A stretch of 64,000 nt of DNA from Pseudarthrobacter equi (GTDB lineage Bacteria; Actinomycetota; Actinomycetes; Actinomycetales; Micrococcaceae). Location of the stretch: NCBI RefSeq assembly GCF_900105535.1, contig NZ_LT629779.1, positions 3,038,001-3,102,000 on the forward strand. The letters are read 5' to 3'. The translations under genes and the position numbers were made by a program. Within the stretch, counting starts at the first letter, position 1. Every line of letters starts with the position of its first letter. Positions 1 through 8,099 of the stretch are shown piece by piece. Under the pieces are notes generated by a model. The model was not told where the DNA came from. It was given only the letters and a program-made list of their open reading frames with translations, and searched no databases.

Positions 1-1
1 G

Positions 2-1015
2 GGCTTCGGCGAAATCGCCGCGTTCGGCTCCCTGATCATGGAAGGCGTCCCCGTCCGGCTCGCCGGCCAGGACTCCCGCCGCGGTACCTTCGTGCAGCGC
101 CACGCCGTGTTCCACGACCGCGCCAACGGCAACGAATGGCTGCCGCTGGGCAACCTGTCAGATGACCAGGCCAAGCTGTGGATCTATGACTCGCTGCTCT
201 CCGAATACGCGGCCATGGGCTTCGAATACGGCTACTCGGTGGAGCGTCCGGATGCACTGGTCCTTTGGGAAGCGCAGTTCGGCGACTTCGTCAACGGCGC
301 GCAGACCATCATCGACGAGTTCATCTCATCCGCTGAGCAGAAGTGGGGCCAGCGCTCCTCGCTGGTCCTGATGCTGCCGCACGGCTACGAGGGCCAGGGG
401 CCGGACCACTCGTCCGCCCGCATCGAGCGCTTCCTCCAGATGTGCGCCGAAGAGAACATGATCGTGGCCAACCCCACCACCGCGGCATCGCACTTCCACC
501 TGCTGCGCCGCCAGGCGTACAGCCGGCCGCGGAAGCCGCTGATCATCTTCACTCCCAAGCAGCTCCTGCGCCTGAAGGCCGCCGCGTCCTCCGTCGAGGA
601 CTTCACCACCGGTACCTTCCGCCCGGTGATCGCCGAGCACGAGCACCTGGATGCGAACGCCGTCGAACGGGTCCTCCTGGTCTCTGGCCGCCTGTACTAC
701 GATCTTCTGTCAACCCGCCAGAAGACCGGCGACAAGACCACCGCCATTGTCCGCGTTGAGCAGCTGTACCCGCTGCCGAGCGCTGACATTGCGGCCGAGC
801 TTGCCAAGTACCCGAACGCCGAGGTTATCTGGGCCCAGGACGAGCCCGCCAACCAGGGACCGTGGCCTTTCATTGGCCTGAACCTGCCGGACGCACTTGA
901 CCGCAGGGTCCGCCTGGTGTCCCGGCCCGCATCGGCCTCGACGGCGGCCGGTTCCATGAAGCGGCACGCTGCTGAGCAGGATCTGCTCCTGAAGCAGGCA
1001 TTTGCACGGAAGTAG
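2..1015 (+). CDS. kgd: 2-oxoglutarate decarboxylase / E1 component, C-terminal part (start outside window)
   Basis: The reading frame is open from base 2 and ends at TAG 1013-1015, giving the last ~337 residues of a much longer protein (family members are about 1200-1270 residues). The sequence matches the C-terminal transketolase-like pyrimidine-binding and 2-oxoglutarate-dehydrogenase C domains: GFGEIAAFGSLIMEGVPVRLAGQDS-type start, then RGTFVQRHAVFHD, LMLPHGYEGQGPDHSSARIE and VIWAQDEPANQGPW. In actinobacteria this ThDP enzyme (Kgd/SucA) decarboxylates 2-oxoglutarate in the TCA cycle and can carry an N-terminal succinyltransferase-like domain, which would lie before the window. A strong hairpin terminator follows. 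Family assignment is secure; the exact activity depends on the unseen N-terminal part. Confidence 0.93.
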   Translation, partial: GFGEIAAFGSLIMEGVPVRLAGQDSRRGTFVQRHAVFHDRANGNEWLPLGNLSDDQAKLWIYDSLLSEYAAMGFEYGYSVERPDALVLWEAQFGDFVNGAQTIIDEFISSAEQKWGQRSSLVLMLPHGYEGQGPDHSSARIERFLQMCAEENMIVANPTTAASHFHLLRRQAYSRPRKPLIIFTPKQLLRLKAAASSVEDFTTGTFRPVIAEHEHLDANAVERVLLVSGRLYYDLLSTRQKTGDKTTAIVRVEQLYPLPSADIAAELAKYPNAEVIWAQDEPANQGPWPFIGLNLPDALDRRVRLVSRPASASTAAGSMKRHAAEQDLLLKQAFARK

Positions 1016-1025
1016 GCAGCGCGCT

Positions 1026-1072
1026 GCCCGGCCGGAGTCGAAATACCAGACTCCGGCCGGGCAGTTCTGTTT
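1026..1072 (+). terminator. intrinsic terminator after kgd
   Basis: A perfect 14-bp stem (1026-1039 with 1049-1062, GCCCGGCCGGAGTC and its complement) with a 9-nt loop is followed by a T-rich tail at 1063-1072. It separates kgd from the next gene. Confidence 0.85.
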
Positions 1073-1164
1073 AATGGATGGACAGCGCCCTTTGTGTGCC
1101 GGTTGCAGCTCCAGGCGGCAACCGGCGCACACCGGCCGGTCAGTACGAACGTAAAGAGGATCGT

Positions 1165-1764
1165 GTGGAAGACAGGAAGCTGCGCATTGCAGCTGTAGGA
1201 GACGAACTGCTGGCCGGACTGGGAGACCCCCGCGCGCTGGGTTGGCTGGGGCGTGTCCTTGCCCGGACACCACAGGACGGCATGCTGCTGGAAAGCTATG
1301 CCCTGCCCTGCCCCCAGGAAGGCACCGAGGGGCTGGCCGCCCGTTGGCTGGGCGAGGCCGGACGGCGCTTCAGCGACCAGGCGGAGAACCGGCTGGTCAT
1401 CGGGCTGTCGGGCCGCGACGTTGAGTTCGGCCTGTCCACGGCACGAAGCCGCCTCAACCTCGCCAACATCCTCGACTCCGCATCGCAGAACCGGATCGAG
1501 GTTTTCGTCGTGGGCCCGCCGCCCACCCTGGACCCGGCCCAGAACCGCCGCCTCGACGAGCTGAACACTGCCTTCGCAGATGTCACCACCCGCCGGAAGC
1601 ACCTCTACGTGGACACCTTCTCCCCCTTGCTCAACCATGAGCAATGGCGCCAGGACCTCGCCGCCAACGGAGGAACTCCCGGGCAGGCCGGCTATGGCCT
1701 CATGGCCTGGCTGGTCCTGCACCGCGGCTGGTTCCAGTGGCTGCGCATCAACGCCCCGGAGTAG
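1165..1764 (+). CDS. SGNH/GDSL-hydrolase-like protein, probably catalytically degenerate
   Basis: This is a 199-residue protein. I chose GTG 1165 because AAAGAGGA (1153-1160) stands just upstream; the longer ATG frame at 1078 lacks a ribosome site and has a non-conserved start. The layout follows the SGNH fold: block I AAVGDELLAG near residue 10, block III IGLSGRDV, and block V NGGTPGQAGYGLMAW near the C-terminus. In active SGNH esterases these blocks carry GDS, GxND and DxxH. Here the nucleophile Ser is Glu and the catalytic His position is Thr, so hydrolase activity is doubtful. No signal peptide is seen, so it is likely cytosolic. It sits alone between the kgd terminator and the DUF4097 promoter. 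Fold assignment is fairly confident; function is unknown. Confidence 0.7.
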   Translation: MEDRKLRIAAVGDELLAGLGDPRALGWLGRVLARTPQDGMLLESYALPCPQEGTEGLAARWLGEAGRRFSDQAENRLVIGLSGRDVEFGLSTARSRLNLANILDSASQNRIEVFVVGPPPTLDPAQNRRLDELNTAFADVTTRRKHLYVDTFSPLLNHEQWRQDLAANGGTPGQAGYGLMAWLVLHRGWFQWLRINAPE

Positions 1765-1772
1765 CCCGGTTT

Positions 1773-1832
1773 CGCGATATATCTTGACCCGCCTGCGCCT
1801 CCGGCGTACGGTGGATGCAACCGCGATATATC
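1773..1832 (+). promoter_or_regulatory. promoter with two operator-like repeats for DUF4097-padR
   Basis: TTGACC (1784-1789) and TACGGT (1807-1812) are spaced by 17 nt and fit a vegetative promoter. The 11-mer CGCGATATATC occurs twice in direct orientation, at 1773-1783 (overlapping the -35) and 1822-1832 (about the transcription start). AT-rich ATAT-centred sites are typical PadR operators, so autorepression by the downstream PadR protein is inferred. Confidence 0.65.
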
Positions 1833-1847
1833 GTCTTTGGAGGGGCA

Positions 1848-2675
1848 ATGCCTGAGCAGAGCTGGACAGTCACCAGTCCGCAAACCATCGATATCGACGC
1901 CGTGACGTCGCTGAAGCTCGGCATGGTCAGCGGCAGGTTCGATGTTGTGACCCATGGAGAGCCGGTAACCCGCATCGAGATCTCCCAGGTCGAGGGAGAT
2001 CCCGTCGCTGTCTCGGTGGTGGACGGCAGGCTTGAGATTCGCCACCAGCTGCACGGCCCCCAAGGCTGGTTCAAGAACCTGATGGGCACCGTCAGCCATC
2101 ACAGCGACAATTCCGCGATCATCAGCATCGCAGTCCCGGAGAATGTCGAAGTTGAGGCAGGCACTGTCAGCGGCGACGGGCTGGTGTCCGGGATCTCCGG
2201 ACACACCAGGCTGAACACCGTCTCGGGATCAGTCATGGCGGACGGCACAGCCGGCGAGTTGCACGTCAATACCGTCAGCGGGGATGTAACCGCCCGGAGC
2301 CACTCCGGCGTGTTGACCGCCAAGAGTGTTTCCGGCGAGGTCACCGTTTCCGGCACCCTCAGCCACGTCCGGGCCAATACGGTCAGTGGGGACCTCAGCT
2401 TCGACCTGCACGGCTTTACGGAGGACTTCGGTTCCAACTCGGTGTCCGGGGACCTGACAATCCGGCTGCCGCACGACGTCGGCGTGGACATCGTGGCCAA
2501 ATCGGCCAGCGGCGCGGTAGTCATCAACGACCACCGCTATGCCCAGGTGGGCGGGAAGGTGGAAACCATCGCCGGGCCGGACCGCCAACTGATGCTGGTC
2601 CGGACAAATTCGATCTCCGGCACCACGTCGATCTTCCACGGGGCGGAGCGCGGTAACGCGGAAGCAGGGCTCTGA
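1848..2675 (+). CDS. DUF4097 family beta-strand repeat protein
   Basis: A 275-residue protein beginning at ATG 1848, nine bases after GGAGGGG. From about residue 90 it shows a repeating beta-strand pattern with the recurring motif (N/T)(T/S)VSG(D/S), as in VEAGTVSGDGLV, LNTVSGSV, VNTVSGDV, AKSVSGEV, ANTVSGDL, SNSVSGDL and AKSASGAV. This is the signature of DUF4097 (adhesin-like) beta-helix proteins. No signal peptide or membrane segment is obvious. Its stop overlaps the start of padR (TGATG), so the two are co-translated. DUF4097 proteins often pair with PadR or sigma/anti-sigma regulators of envelope stress; its molecular role is not known. Confidence 0.85.
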   Translation: MPEQSWTVTSPQTIDIDAVTSLKLGMVSGRFDVVTHGEPVTRIEISQVEGDPVAVSVVDGRLEIRHQLHGPQGWFKNLMGTVSHHSDNSAIISIAVPENVEVEAGTVSGDGLVSGISGHTRLNTVSGSVMADGTAGELHVNTVSGDVTARSHSGVLTAKSVSGEVTVSGTLSHVRANTVSGDLSFDLHGFTEDFGSNSVSGDLTIRLPHDVGVDIVAKSASGAVVINDHRYAQVGGKVETIAGPDRQLMLVRTNSISGTTSIFHGAERGNAEAGL

Positions 2676-3289
2676 TGCCCCCGGTATTCGCGCATGGCGC
2701 CCTCCGCCTGTATCTCCTTGCGCTCCTGGAGTCGGGGCCGAAACACGGCTACGAGCTCATCAAGGCCCTAAAGGACAGGTTTGGCGGCACCTACTCCCCC
2801 AGCGCGGGCACCATCTACCCTCGCCTCGGCAAGCTTGAGGAGGAAGGGCTGGTATCCACTGAAACCGCCGGCAGGAGGACCAATTACCGCATCACCGAGT
2901 CCGGCCTGGCGGAGCTGAACAGCCGCCGCGACGAACTGGCCGGGGTGGAGAACGAGATCTCGGCCTCCGTACGCCGGCTGGCGGACAGCCTTCGGGAAGA
3001 CATCCGAAGCAACATGCGCGGCCTCCGCGCGGACCTCGCAGCCACGGCAGAGGCAGCCCGCGCCACCGCAACCGCTGCTGAGTTCAGGGGCAGGAGCGGA
3101 CGGACGCCGGCCGAGGGAAACCGGGCACTGAAGGAAGCGGAAATGATGCTGCAGGCATTCCGCGACGACCTCCGGCGGGAGCTGCGGCTGAAGGCGGGCA
3201 AGGAGCCGCTGAGCCCGGTGGCATTGGAGACGGTCCGCACTGTCCTGGAACAAGCCAGGATCGCCGTCCTGAACTCCCTGGCGCGCTAG
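2675..3289 (+). CDS. PadR-family transcriptional regulator
   Basis: A 204-residue protein whose ATG overlaps the stop of the DUF4097 gene. The N-terminal ~80 residues form the PadR winged helix: LYLLALLESGPKHGYELIKA, then GTYSPSAGTIYPRLGKLEEE and GRRTNYRITESG. The C-terminal part is Arg/Ala-rich and helical, longer than in short PadR proteins, and probably forms the dimerisation coiled coil. PadR proteins are mostly repressors. The operon arrangement and the duplicated ATAT-centred site at the upstream promoter point to autoregulation. The ligand is unknown. Confidence 0.88.
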   Translation: MPPVFAHGALRLYLLALLESGPKHGYELIKALKDRFGGTYSPSAGTIYPRLGKLEEEGLVSTETAGRRTNYRITESGLAELNSRRDELAGVENEISASVRRLADSLREDIRSNMRGLRADLAATAEAARATATAAEFRGRSGRTPAEGNRALKEAEMMLQAFRDDLRRELRLKAGKEPLSPVALETVRTVLEQARIAVLNSLAR

Positions 3290-3410
3290 CAGCTGCCACA
3301 GCCGCCGGGTCCAGCTGCAGGTCATGCGGCGGTGCCGGTTCGCGGCGGGTCTGATCATGTGGGAGACTGGAGGGCAGCTCTTTTGAGTACCGAAAGTAAG
3401 GAGGCCAGCT

Positions 3411-3485
3411 ATGAGCAAGCGTGCACGCAAGCGTCGTGACCGTAAGCGTGGCGGCGCGAACCACGGGAAGCGCCCCAACACCTAG
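3411..3485 (+). CDS. ribosomal protein bL37-like very short basic peptide (24 aa)
   Basis: A short ORF, MSKRARKRRDRKRGG followed by ANHGKRPNT, with an excellent AAGGAGG site (3398-3404) six bases before the ATG and a perfect terminator just after the stop. The Lys/Arg-rich composition and the ANHGKRPN C-terminus match the 24-residue actinobacterial large-subunit protein bL37 described from mycobacterial ribosomes. It is easily missed because of its length. The assignment rests on recalled similarity to that family; the alternative is an AURKAIP1/COX24-type small ribosomal peptide. Confidence 0.7.
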   Translation: MSKRARKRRDRKRGGANHGKRPNT

Positions 3486-3510
3486 GCAACAGCCAGGTAC
3501 CACGGTTCAA

Positions 3511-3552
3511 GTGAAAGACCCCGGACGCCAATCGGCTTCCGGGGTCTTTCAC
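3511..3552. terminator. bidirectional intrinsic terminator
   Basis: A perfect 15-bp stem (3511-3525 GTGAAAGACCCCGGA with 3538-3552) and 12-nt loop. The A-rich left arm and T-rich right arm allow termination of the bL37 gene on plus and of rsrA on minus. Confidence 0.85.
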
Positions 3553-3646
3553 TGTTTAAAACCTGTTACTGCTCCCGCACCCAACGTATCCCGTTGGGTG
3601 CGGGCTGCCGTCGCGGCGCGTGCTCAGCGCACCGCTGCGTCCTGGT

Positions 3647-3907
3647 CTAGGCGTCCACGGGCCTGATGGCGTGGATGCGGTCCAGGATGGCGTTCTTGAG
3701 GTTGTCCGGGGCCGCTTCGGTGCAGGAGCGCTTCACCATGTTCCGGATGACGCACTCGAGGTCATACTGCTCCGTGCATTCCGGGCACTCGTCGAGGTGG
3801 TTCTTGATCTCCGTGATGTCCTCACGGGTCAGCGCACCATCGAGGTACTCATAGATGCGTTGCATCCGGGCGTCGTCGCAATCGCCCAATCCCTGGCAGT
3901 CGCTCAT
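3647..3907 (-). CDS. rsrA: mycothiol-system anti-sigma factor RsrA
   Basis: An 86-residue zinc-binding anti-sigma factor. It has the ZAS motif HLDECPEC (H-x3-C-x2-C) at about residues 37-44, a preceding helix [20 protein letters not shown] and further cysteines (C4, C10, C52, C62) that could enter the redox switch. In actinobacteria RsrA binds SigR under reducing conditions and releases it on disulfide stress, inducing thioredoxin and mycothiol genes. Its start overlaps the sigR stop (ATGA at 3904-3907), so the two are translationally coupled. Confidence 0.92.
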   Translation of the reverse strand: MSDCQGLGDCDDARMQRIYEYLDGALTREDITEIKNHLDECPECTEQYDLECVIRNMVKRSCTEAAPDNLKNAILDRIHAIRPVDA

Positions 3908-4668
3908 TTCCTGCTCTCCTGTTGTTTGGTGTTGGCCGCGGCCTGCGATTCCACGCCCGTCTTGAATCCGCGCTCTGCGGCGTACTCCGCGAGCATGTCC
4001 CGCAACATCTTCCGGCCGCGGTGCAGCCGGGACATCACCGTTCCGATGGGGGTGTTCATGATGTCGGAAATTTCCTTGTACGCGAACCCCTCCACATCCG
4101 CGAAGTACACGGCAAGCCGGAACTCCTCGGGAATGGCCTGAAGGGCGCGTTTGACGTCAGAGTCCGGAAGGTGGTCCAACGCCTCTGCCTCGGCGGAACG
4201 GAGTCCGCTTGAGGTATGCGATTCGGCCCGCGCCAATTGCCAGTCCTCGATGGTGTCCGAGTTGGACTGAAGGGGTTCGCGCTGCCGCTTGCGGTACAGA
4301 TTGATGTAGGTGTTCGTCAGAATCCGGTACAGCCAGGCTTTCAGGTTTGTTCCCGGCTTGTACTGGTGGAAGGCCGAAAACGCTTTGGTGTAAGCCTCCT
4401 GCACCAGGTCCTCGGCGTCGGACGGGTTCCGGGCCATCCGCATTGCGGCAGAGTAGAGCTGATCGACGTACTGCATGGCGTCACGCTCAAACCGGAGCCT
4501 GCGTTCCTCCACCGATTCGGTGGAAACGTCCAGGCCGTTGCCGCCCGAATCGCCGGTGGGTACGTCCCGGGTTTCCCCGCCGTCTGACGGCACTGCAACG
4601 TTTCCGCCCTTAGCTTCAGCGCCGGACGCTTCATACATGGCCGAAACGGCCGGATCCAAGGTACTCAT
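3904..4668 (-). CDS. sigR: ECF sigma factor SigR/SigH (redox stress)
   Basis: A 254-residue sigma-70 family protein from ATG 4668 ([16 protein letters not shown]). Region 2 is at about residues 60-130 ([57 protein letters not shown]). Region 4 follows ([40 protein letters not shown]). It is translationally coupled to rsrA. The frame stays open upstream to ATG 4869, but a SigR-type promoter ends exactly at that codon, so transcripts from it cannot begin translation there. In Streptomyces a longer, unstable SigR isoform arises from an upstream start, and the open upstream frame here could allow one too. Confidence 0.9.
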   Translation of the reverse strand: MSTLDPAVSAMYEASGAEAKGGNVAVPSDGGETRDVPTGDSGGNGLDVSTESVEERRLRFERDAMQYVDQLYSAAMRMARNPSDAEDLVQEAYTKAFSAFHQYKPGTNLKAWLYRILTNTYINLYRKRQREPLQSNSDTIEDWQLARAESHTSSGLRSAEAEALDHLPDSDVKRALQAIPEEFRLAVYFADVEGFAYKEISDIMNTPIGTVMSRLHRGRKMLRDMLAEYAAERGFKTGVESQAAANTKQQESRK

Positions 4669-4869
4669 TGCCTTCAAGTCTACTGTCAGGCTCCTCGGCC
4701 CGGCGCTGCCATACTCCGGCAACGCGTCCGATACCAGGTCCAGTGCCACCGGCCCTGGAGCACCAACTCCGTCCAACACCCTCGCCAAGGCCCAACTCCG
4801 CTCTCTGTCCGGTGTCCCGTTCTGCTGCTTGCTTTCGGGTCCAGCCCCCTGCGCGGACCCAAGAGCCAT

Positions 4870-4896
4870 AACCGCCGGCCTTGGGCAAATATTCCC
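4870..4896 (-). promoter_or_regulatory. SigR-type promoter (GGGAAT-N18-GTT) upstream of sigR
   Basis: On the minus strand GGGAAT (4896-4891) is followed after 18 nt by GTT (4872-4870). This matches the SigR/SigH consensus GGGAAT-N16-20-GTT and indicates positive autoregulation of sigR-rsrA, leaving a 5' leader of about 195 nt before ATG 4668. Confidence 0.7.
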
Positions 4897-4963
4897 TAAA
4901 AGTGCAAGACTAGAACGGACTTATGCCGCTGCCGATGCGGTTCGTCCAGCCAGGAGGAAATCC

Positions 4964-5512
4964 ATGTCCTTTGTCCGCACGCTCGCCCGCCCCATGCTGG
5001 CTTCCAGCTTCGTCATTGCAGGATTGGACAAGCTCAAGAACGCCGACGACACTGCCCAGCAGTTGTCACCCCTGCTCCGCAAGGCGGCGGCGTCCCTGCC
5101 CTTCCAAACGGACGAGAAGACGCTCGCCCGGGTCATCGGAGGAACCCAGGTAGGCGCGGGAGTGCTCTTCGGACTGGGCAAGTTCTCCCGGCTTTCCGCC
5201 ACCGTCCTGACGGTGGTCTCGCTGCTTAACACGTTCGTTGAATGGCGCAGCGCGGACATCAGCAGCAAGGAAGGCCGCGAAGCGCGCCGGGGCCAGCTGC
5301 TCAAGAACCTGTCGCTCAGCGGCGGCGCACTGCTGGCTTCCGTTGACACCGCAGGCAGGCCCGGACTGGCGTGGCGCGCGGAACACCTGGCTGCCGACGC
5401 CCGCAAGGGTGCCGCCCACCTCGCCGCGGATGCGCGCAAGACCACGAACAAGAAGCTGACCAAGGCCGACAAGGCCGTGCGCCGCGCCGTGGAGCAGGCT
5501 ACGGGGGCCTAA
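4964..5512 (+). CDS. DoxX-family membrane protein
   Basis: A 182-residue protein from ATG 4964, seven bases after AGGAGG. The frame is open further upstream but that is shadow of the sigR region. The N-terminal half has hydrophobic segments (RPMLASSFVIAGLDKLK; VGAGVLFGLGKF; SATVLTVVSLLNTF) typical of DoxX proteins, several of which act in thiol and oxidative stress responses. The C-terminal 60 residues are Ala/Lys-rich with a near-repeat (EHLAADARKGA, AHLAADARKTT) and are likely cytosolic. It is divergent from sigR, with 295 bp between the starts, so it may share redox control; that is inference. Confidence 0.85.
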   Translation: MSFVRTLARPMLASSFVIAGLDKLKNADDTAQQLSPLLRKAAASLPFQTDEKTLARVIGGTQVGAGVLFGLGKFSRLSATVLTVVSLLNTFVEWRSADISSKEGREARRGQLLKNLSLSGGALLASVDTAGRPGLAWRAEHLAADARKGAAHLAADARKTTNKKLTKADKAVRRAVEQATGA

Positions 5513-5517
5513 AGGAC

Positions 5518-6939
5518 ATGATCGCTGCAGCCGCTGCCCGGAATGACTCCGGAACGACTGTCCCCCACTGGCCGGCACCCTACGCAGACCGTCCCGTAGA
5601 CGCCACCGTCACGGTGCCCGGCTCAAAGTCCCTGACCAACAGGTACCTGGTCCTGGCAGCCCTGGCTGACGGGCCATCGCGGTTGCGGGCGCCCCTGCAT
5701 TCCAGGGACTCCGTCCTGATGATCGAGGCGCTGCGCCAGTTGGGCGCCACGATCACCGAGGTTCCCGGCGACGGCGCGTTCGGCCCCGACCTTGAGGTGG
5801 TTCCGATGCGGCACCGGGAACCTGAGGGGCAGGGGAACGCAGCGGGCACCGCGGTGCGCATCGACTGCGGCCTTGCCGGCACCGTCATGCGCTTCGTTCC
5901 ACCACTCGCGGCGCTGCGCAGCGGTGCCAGCACGTTCGACGGCGACCCGCACGCGCGGAAGCGCCCCATGGGGACTATCATCGAGGCCCTTAAAGCCCTC
6001 GGCGTGAATGTCTCGGCCGAAGATGGCAGCACCCCCGCGTCGCTGCCGTTTGTCGTCGAAGGAACCGGAGCAGTCCGCGGCGGGCACCTGGTTATCGACG
6101 CCAGTGCGTCCTCGCAGTTCGTCTCCGCGCTCCTGCTGGTCGGTGCACGGTTCACCGAAGGCCTGCACCTGGAGCACGTGGGCAAGCCTGTGCCCAGCCT
6201 CGACCACATCAACATGACGGTGGCTGTACTCCGCGGCGCCGGTGTGCAGGTGGACGATTCCGTTCCCAACCACTGGGTTGTTGCTCCGGGGCCCATCCGT
6301 GCCTTTGACCAGCAGATCGAGCAGGACCTTTCCAATGCAGGTCCGTTCCTGGCCGCCGCCCTCGCATCCGCTGGAACCGTCAGGATCCCGGGCTGGCCGG
6401 AGCAGACGCAGCAGGTAGGCGACCTGTGGCGCAGCATCCTGGCCCGCATGGGCGCAGAAGTGACACTGCTGGACGGGGTGTTGACGGTCCGGGGCGGGTC
6501 CGAAATCAAGGGGGCGGATTTCGCCGACACCAGCGAACTGGCACCCACAGTGGCCGCGCTCTGTGCCCTGGCCACCGGCCCCTCCCGCCTGAGCGGCATC
6601 GCCCATCTCCGGGGGCATGAAACGGACAGGCTCGCCGCACTGGTCACCGAGATCAACCGCCTGGGCGGCGACGCGGAGGAAACCAGTGACGGCCTGGTCA
6701 TCCGCCCGGCGAAGCTGCATGCCGGCGTCGTCCACAGCTATGCCGACCACCGCATGGCCACAGCCGGGGCAATCCTCGGCCTCGCGGTCGAGGGTGTCCA
6801 GGTGGAGGACATCGCGACGACGGCCAAAACCATGCCGGACTTCCCGCGGCTGTGGACGGGCATGCTCGAACAACGGGGAACGGCCTCACTGGGCTCCGAA
6901 GCTGGAGCGGGAGGTTCCGCCGGTGCCGCGGAGGACTGA
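5518..6939 (+). CDS. aroA: 3-phosphoshikimate 1-carboxyvinyltransferase (EPSP synthase)
   Basis: A 473-residue enzyme of the shikimate pathway that condenses shikimate-3-phosphate and PEP to EPSP in the cytosol. Hallmarks are VTVPGSKSLTNRYLVLAALA (substrate-binding lysine/serine loop, residues ~31-50), DCGLAGTVMRFVPPLAAL (LAGT motif), DASASSQFVSALLL, and near the end HSYADHRMATAGAILGLAVEG. The ATG follows the upstream DoxX stop by only 5 bp, preceded by AAAGGAC. It overlaps rsgA by 17 bp, so aroA-rsgA are one transcript. Confidence 0.96.
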   Translation: MIAAAAARNDSGTTVPHWPAPYADRPVDATVTVPGSKSLTNRYLVLAALADGPSRLRAPLHSRDSVLMIEALRQLGATITEVPGDGAFGPDLEVVPMRHREPEGQGNAAGTAVRIDCGLAGTVMRFVPPLAALRSGASTFDGDPHARKRPMGTIIEALKALGVNVSAEDGSTPASLPFVVEGTGAVRGGHLVIDASASSQFVSALLLVGARFTEGLHLEHVGKPVPSLDHINMTVAVLRGAGVQVDDSVPNHWVVAPGPIRAFDQQIEQDLSNAGPFLAAALASAGTVRIPGWPEQTQQVGDLWRSILARMGAEVTLLDGVLTVRGGSEIKGADFADTSELAPTVAALCALATGPSRLSGIAHLRGHETDRLAALVTEINRLGGDAEETSDGLVIRPAKLHAGVVHSYADHRMATAGAILGLAVEGVQVEDIATTAKTMPDFPRLWTGMLEQRGTASLGSEAGAGGSAGAAED

Positions 6940-8038
6940 CTCCTGGGACGAATCCGACGTCCGGATCCGGCCCAACAAGAAGGGCACCCGGCCGCGCACG
7001 AAGGACCGCCCCAGCCACGACGACGCCGTAACAGGCCGCATCATTACGGTCGACCGCGGACGCTACACCGCCGTCGTTGACGAAGACTCCGGCGATGAGC
7101 GGACAGTCATTGCCGCGCGGGCGCGGGAGCTGCGCCGGAACCCGGTGGTAGCCGGCGATTTCGTCTCCCTCGTCGGTGACGTGTCCGGGGACCCCAACAC
7201 CCTGGCGCGGCTCGTCAAAATCCAGGACCGCACCACCCTCCTGCGCCGCAGTGCAGACGACACTGACCCCATTGAACGTGCCGTCGTGGCCAACGCCGAC
7301 CAGCTGGTGGTGGTGGTGGCAGCAGCAAACCCCGAACCCCGCACAGGATTCATCGACCGCGCCCTCGTGGCAGCGTACGACGCCGGCATTGAGCCGATCC
7401 TGCTGGTCACCAAGGCGGACGTGAAGGATCCCGGCGAGTTCCTGGCCAACTACACGCACCTTGATTTCCCGGTCATCATCAGCCGGACCGCCGACCTGGA
7501 GGCGTCAGGCATCGACGCCCGCTCCGATGACGGGTTGTCGGCCCGGCTGGACAGTGACGCCGTTGCCGGGCTCAGGGCACACCTGGGCGGCAAGGTCACC
7601 GTAATGCTGGGGCACTCCGGCGTCGGTAAATCAACCATGGTGAACGCCCTGACCGGCGCTGAACGGGCCACCGGCGGCGTGAACGCGGTAACGGGACGGG
7701 GACGGCACACGTCGTCGTCGGCCCTTGCCCTGCGCCTGGCCGACGCCCCTCCCGGCAGCTGGATCATCGACACCCCAGGCATCCGGTCATTTGGCCTTGC
7801 CCATGTGGATCCGGACCGGATCCTGAGGTCGTTCCCGGATCTTTCGCCGGGCACTGATGATTGCGAACGCGGCTGCAAGCACACCGCCACTGCCGTCAAC
7901 TGCGGGCTCGACGCCTGGGTGGCCGGCGGACACGCAGGACCCACCGGCGAAGCACGCCTGGCTTCGCTCCGCCGGCTCCTGGGCGCGGATCCCAGGATGG
8001 AAGCCCAGGAGGCCAAGGAGCTCGGCACCATCAGCTGA
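6923..8038 (+). CDS. rsgA: ribosome small subunit-dependent GTPase RsgA
   Basis: A 371-residue circularly permuted GTPase that checks 30S subunit maturation. I use GTG 6923, with GGGAGG at 6910-6915 and overlap with aroA; the frame upstream is antisense-like shadow. The order shows the permutation: an OB-fold with VEDEDSGDERTV-type strands, G4 LVTKADV, then G1 GHSGVGKSTMVNAL and G3 DTPGIRSFG. A C-terminal zinc motif follows (DDCERGCKHTATAVNC). Actinobacterial members usually follow aroA, as here. Confidence 0.95.
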   Translation: MPRRTDSWDESDVRIRPNKKGTRPRTKDRPSHDDAVTGRIITVDRGRYTAVVDEDSGDERTVIAARARELRRNPVVAGDFVSLVGDVSGDPNTLARLVKIQDRTTLLRRSADDTDPIERAVVANADQLVVVVAAANPEPRTGFIDRALVAAYDAGIEPILLVTKADVKDPGEFLANYTHLDFPVIISRTADLEASGIDARSDDGLSARLDSDAVAGLRAHLGGKVTVMLGHSGVGKSTMVNALTGAERATGGVNAVTGRGRHTSSSALALRLADAPPGSWIIDTPGIRSFGLAHVDPDRILRSFPDLSPGTDDCERGCKHTATAVNCGLDAWVAGGHAGPTGEARLASLRRLLGADPRMEAQEAKELGTIS

Positions 8039-8099
8039 CAGCGCCAACCGGCACGGCCGACCTCCCGGCAGAACCGGCGCCAGACGGTAGTTTGGAACC

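Noticed and set aside
697..1848. Minus-strand 383-codon open frame
   Set aside because: Lies antisense over kgd and the SGNH-like gene, with no ribosome site or domain; a GC-rich shadow frame.
5623..6873. Minus-strand 416-codon open frame over aroA
   Set aside because: Fully antisense to a secure aroA; composition is that of a high-GC shadow.
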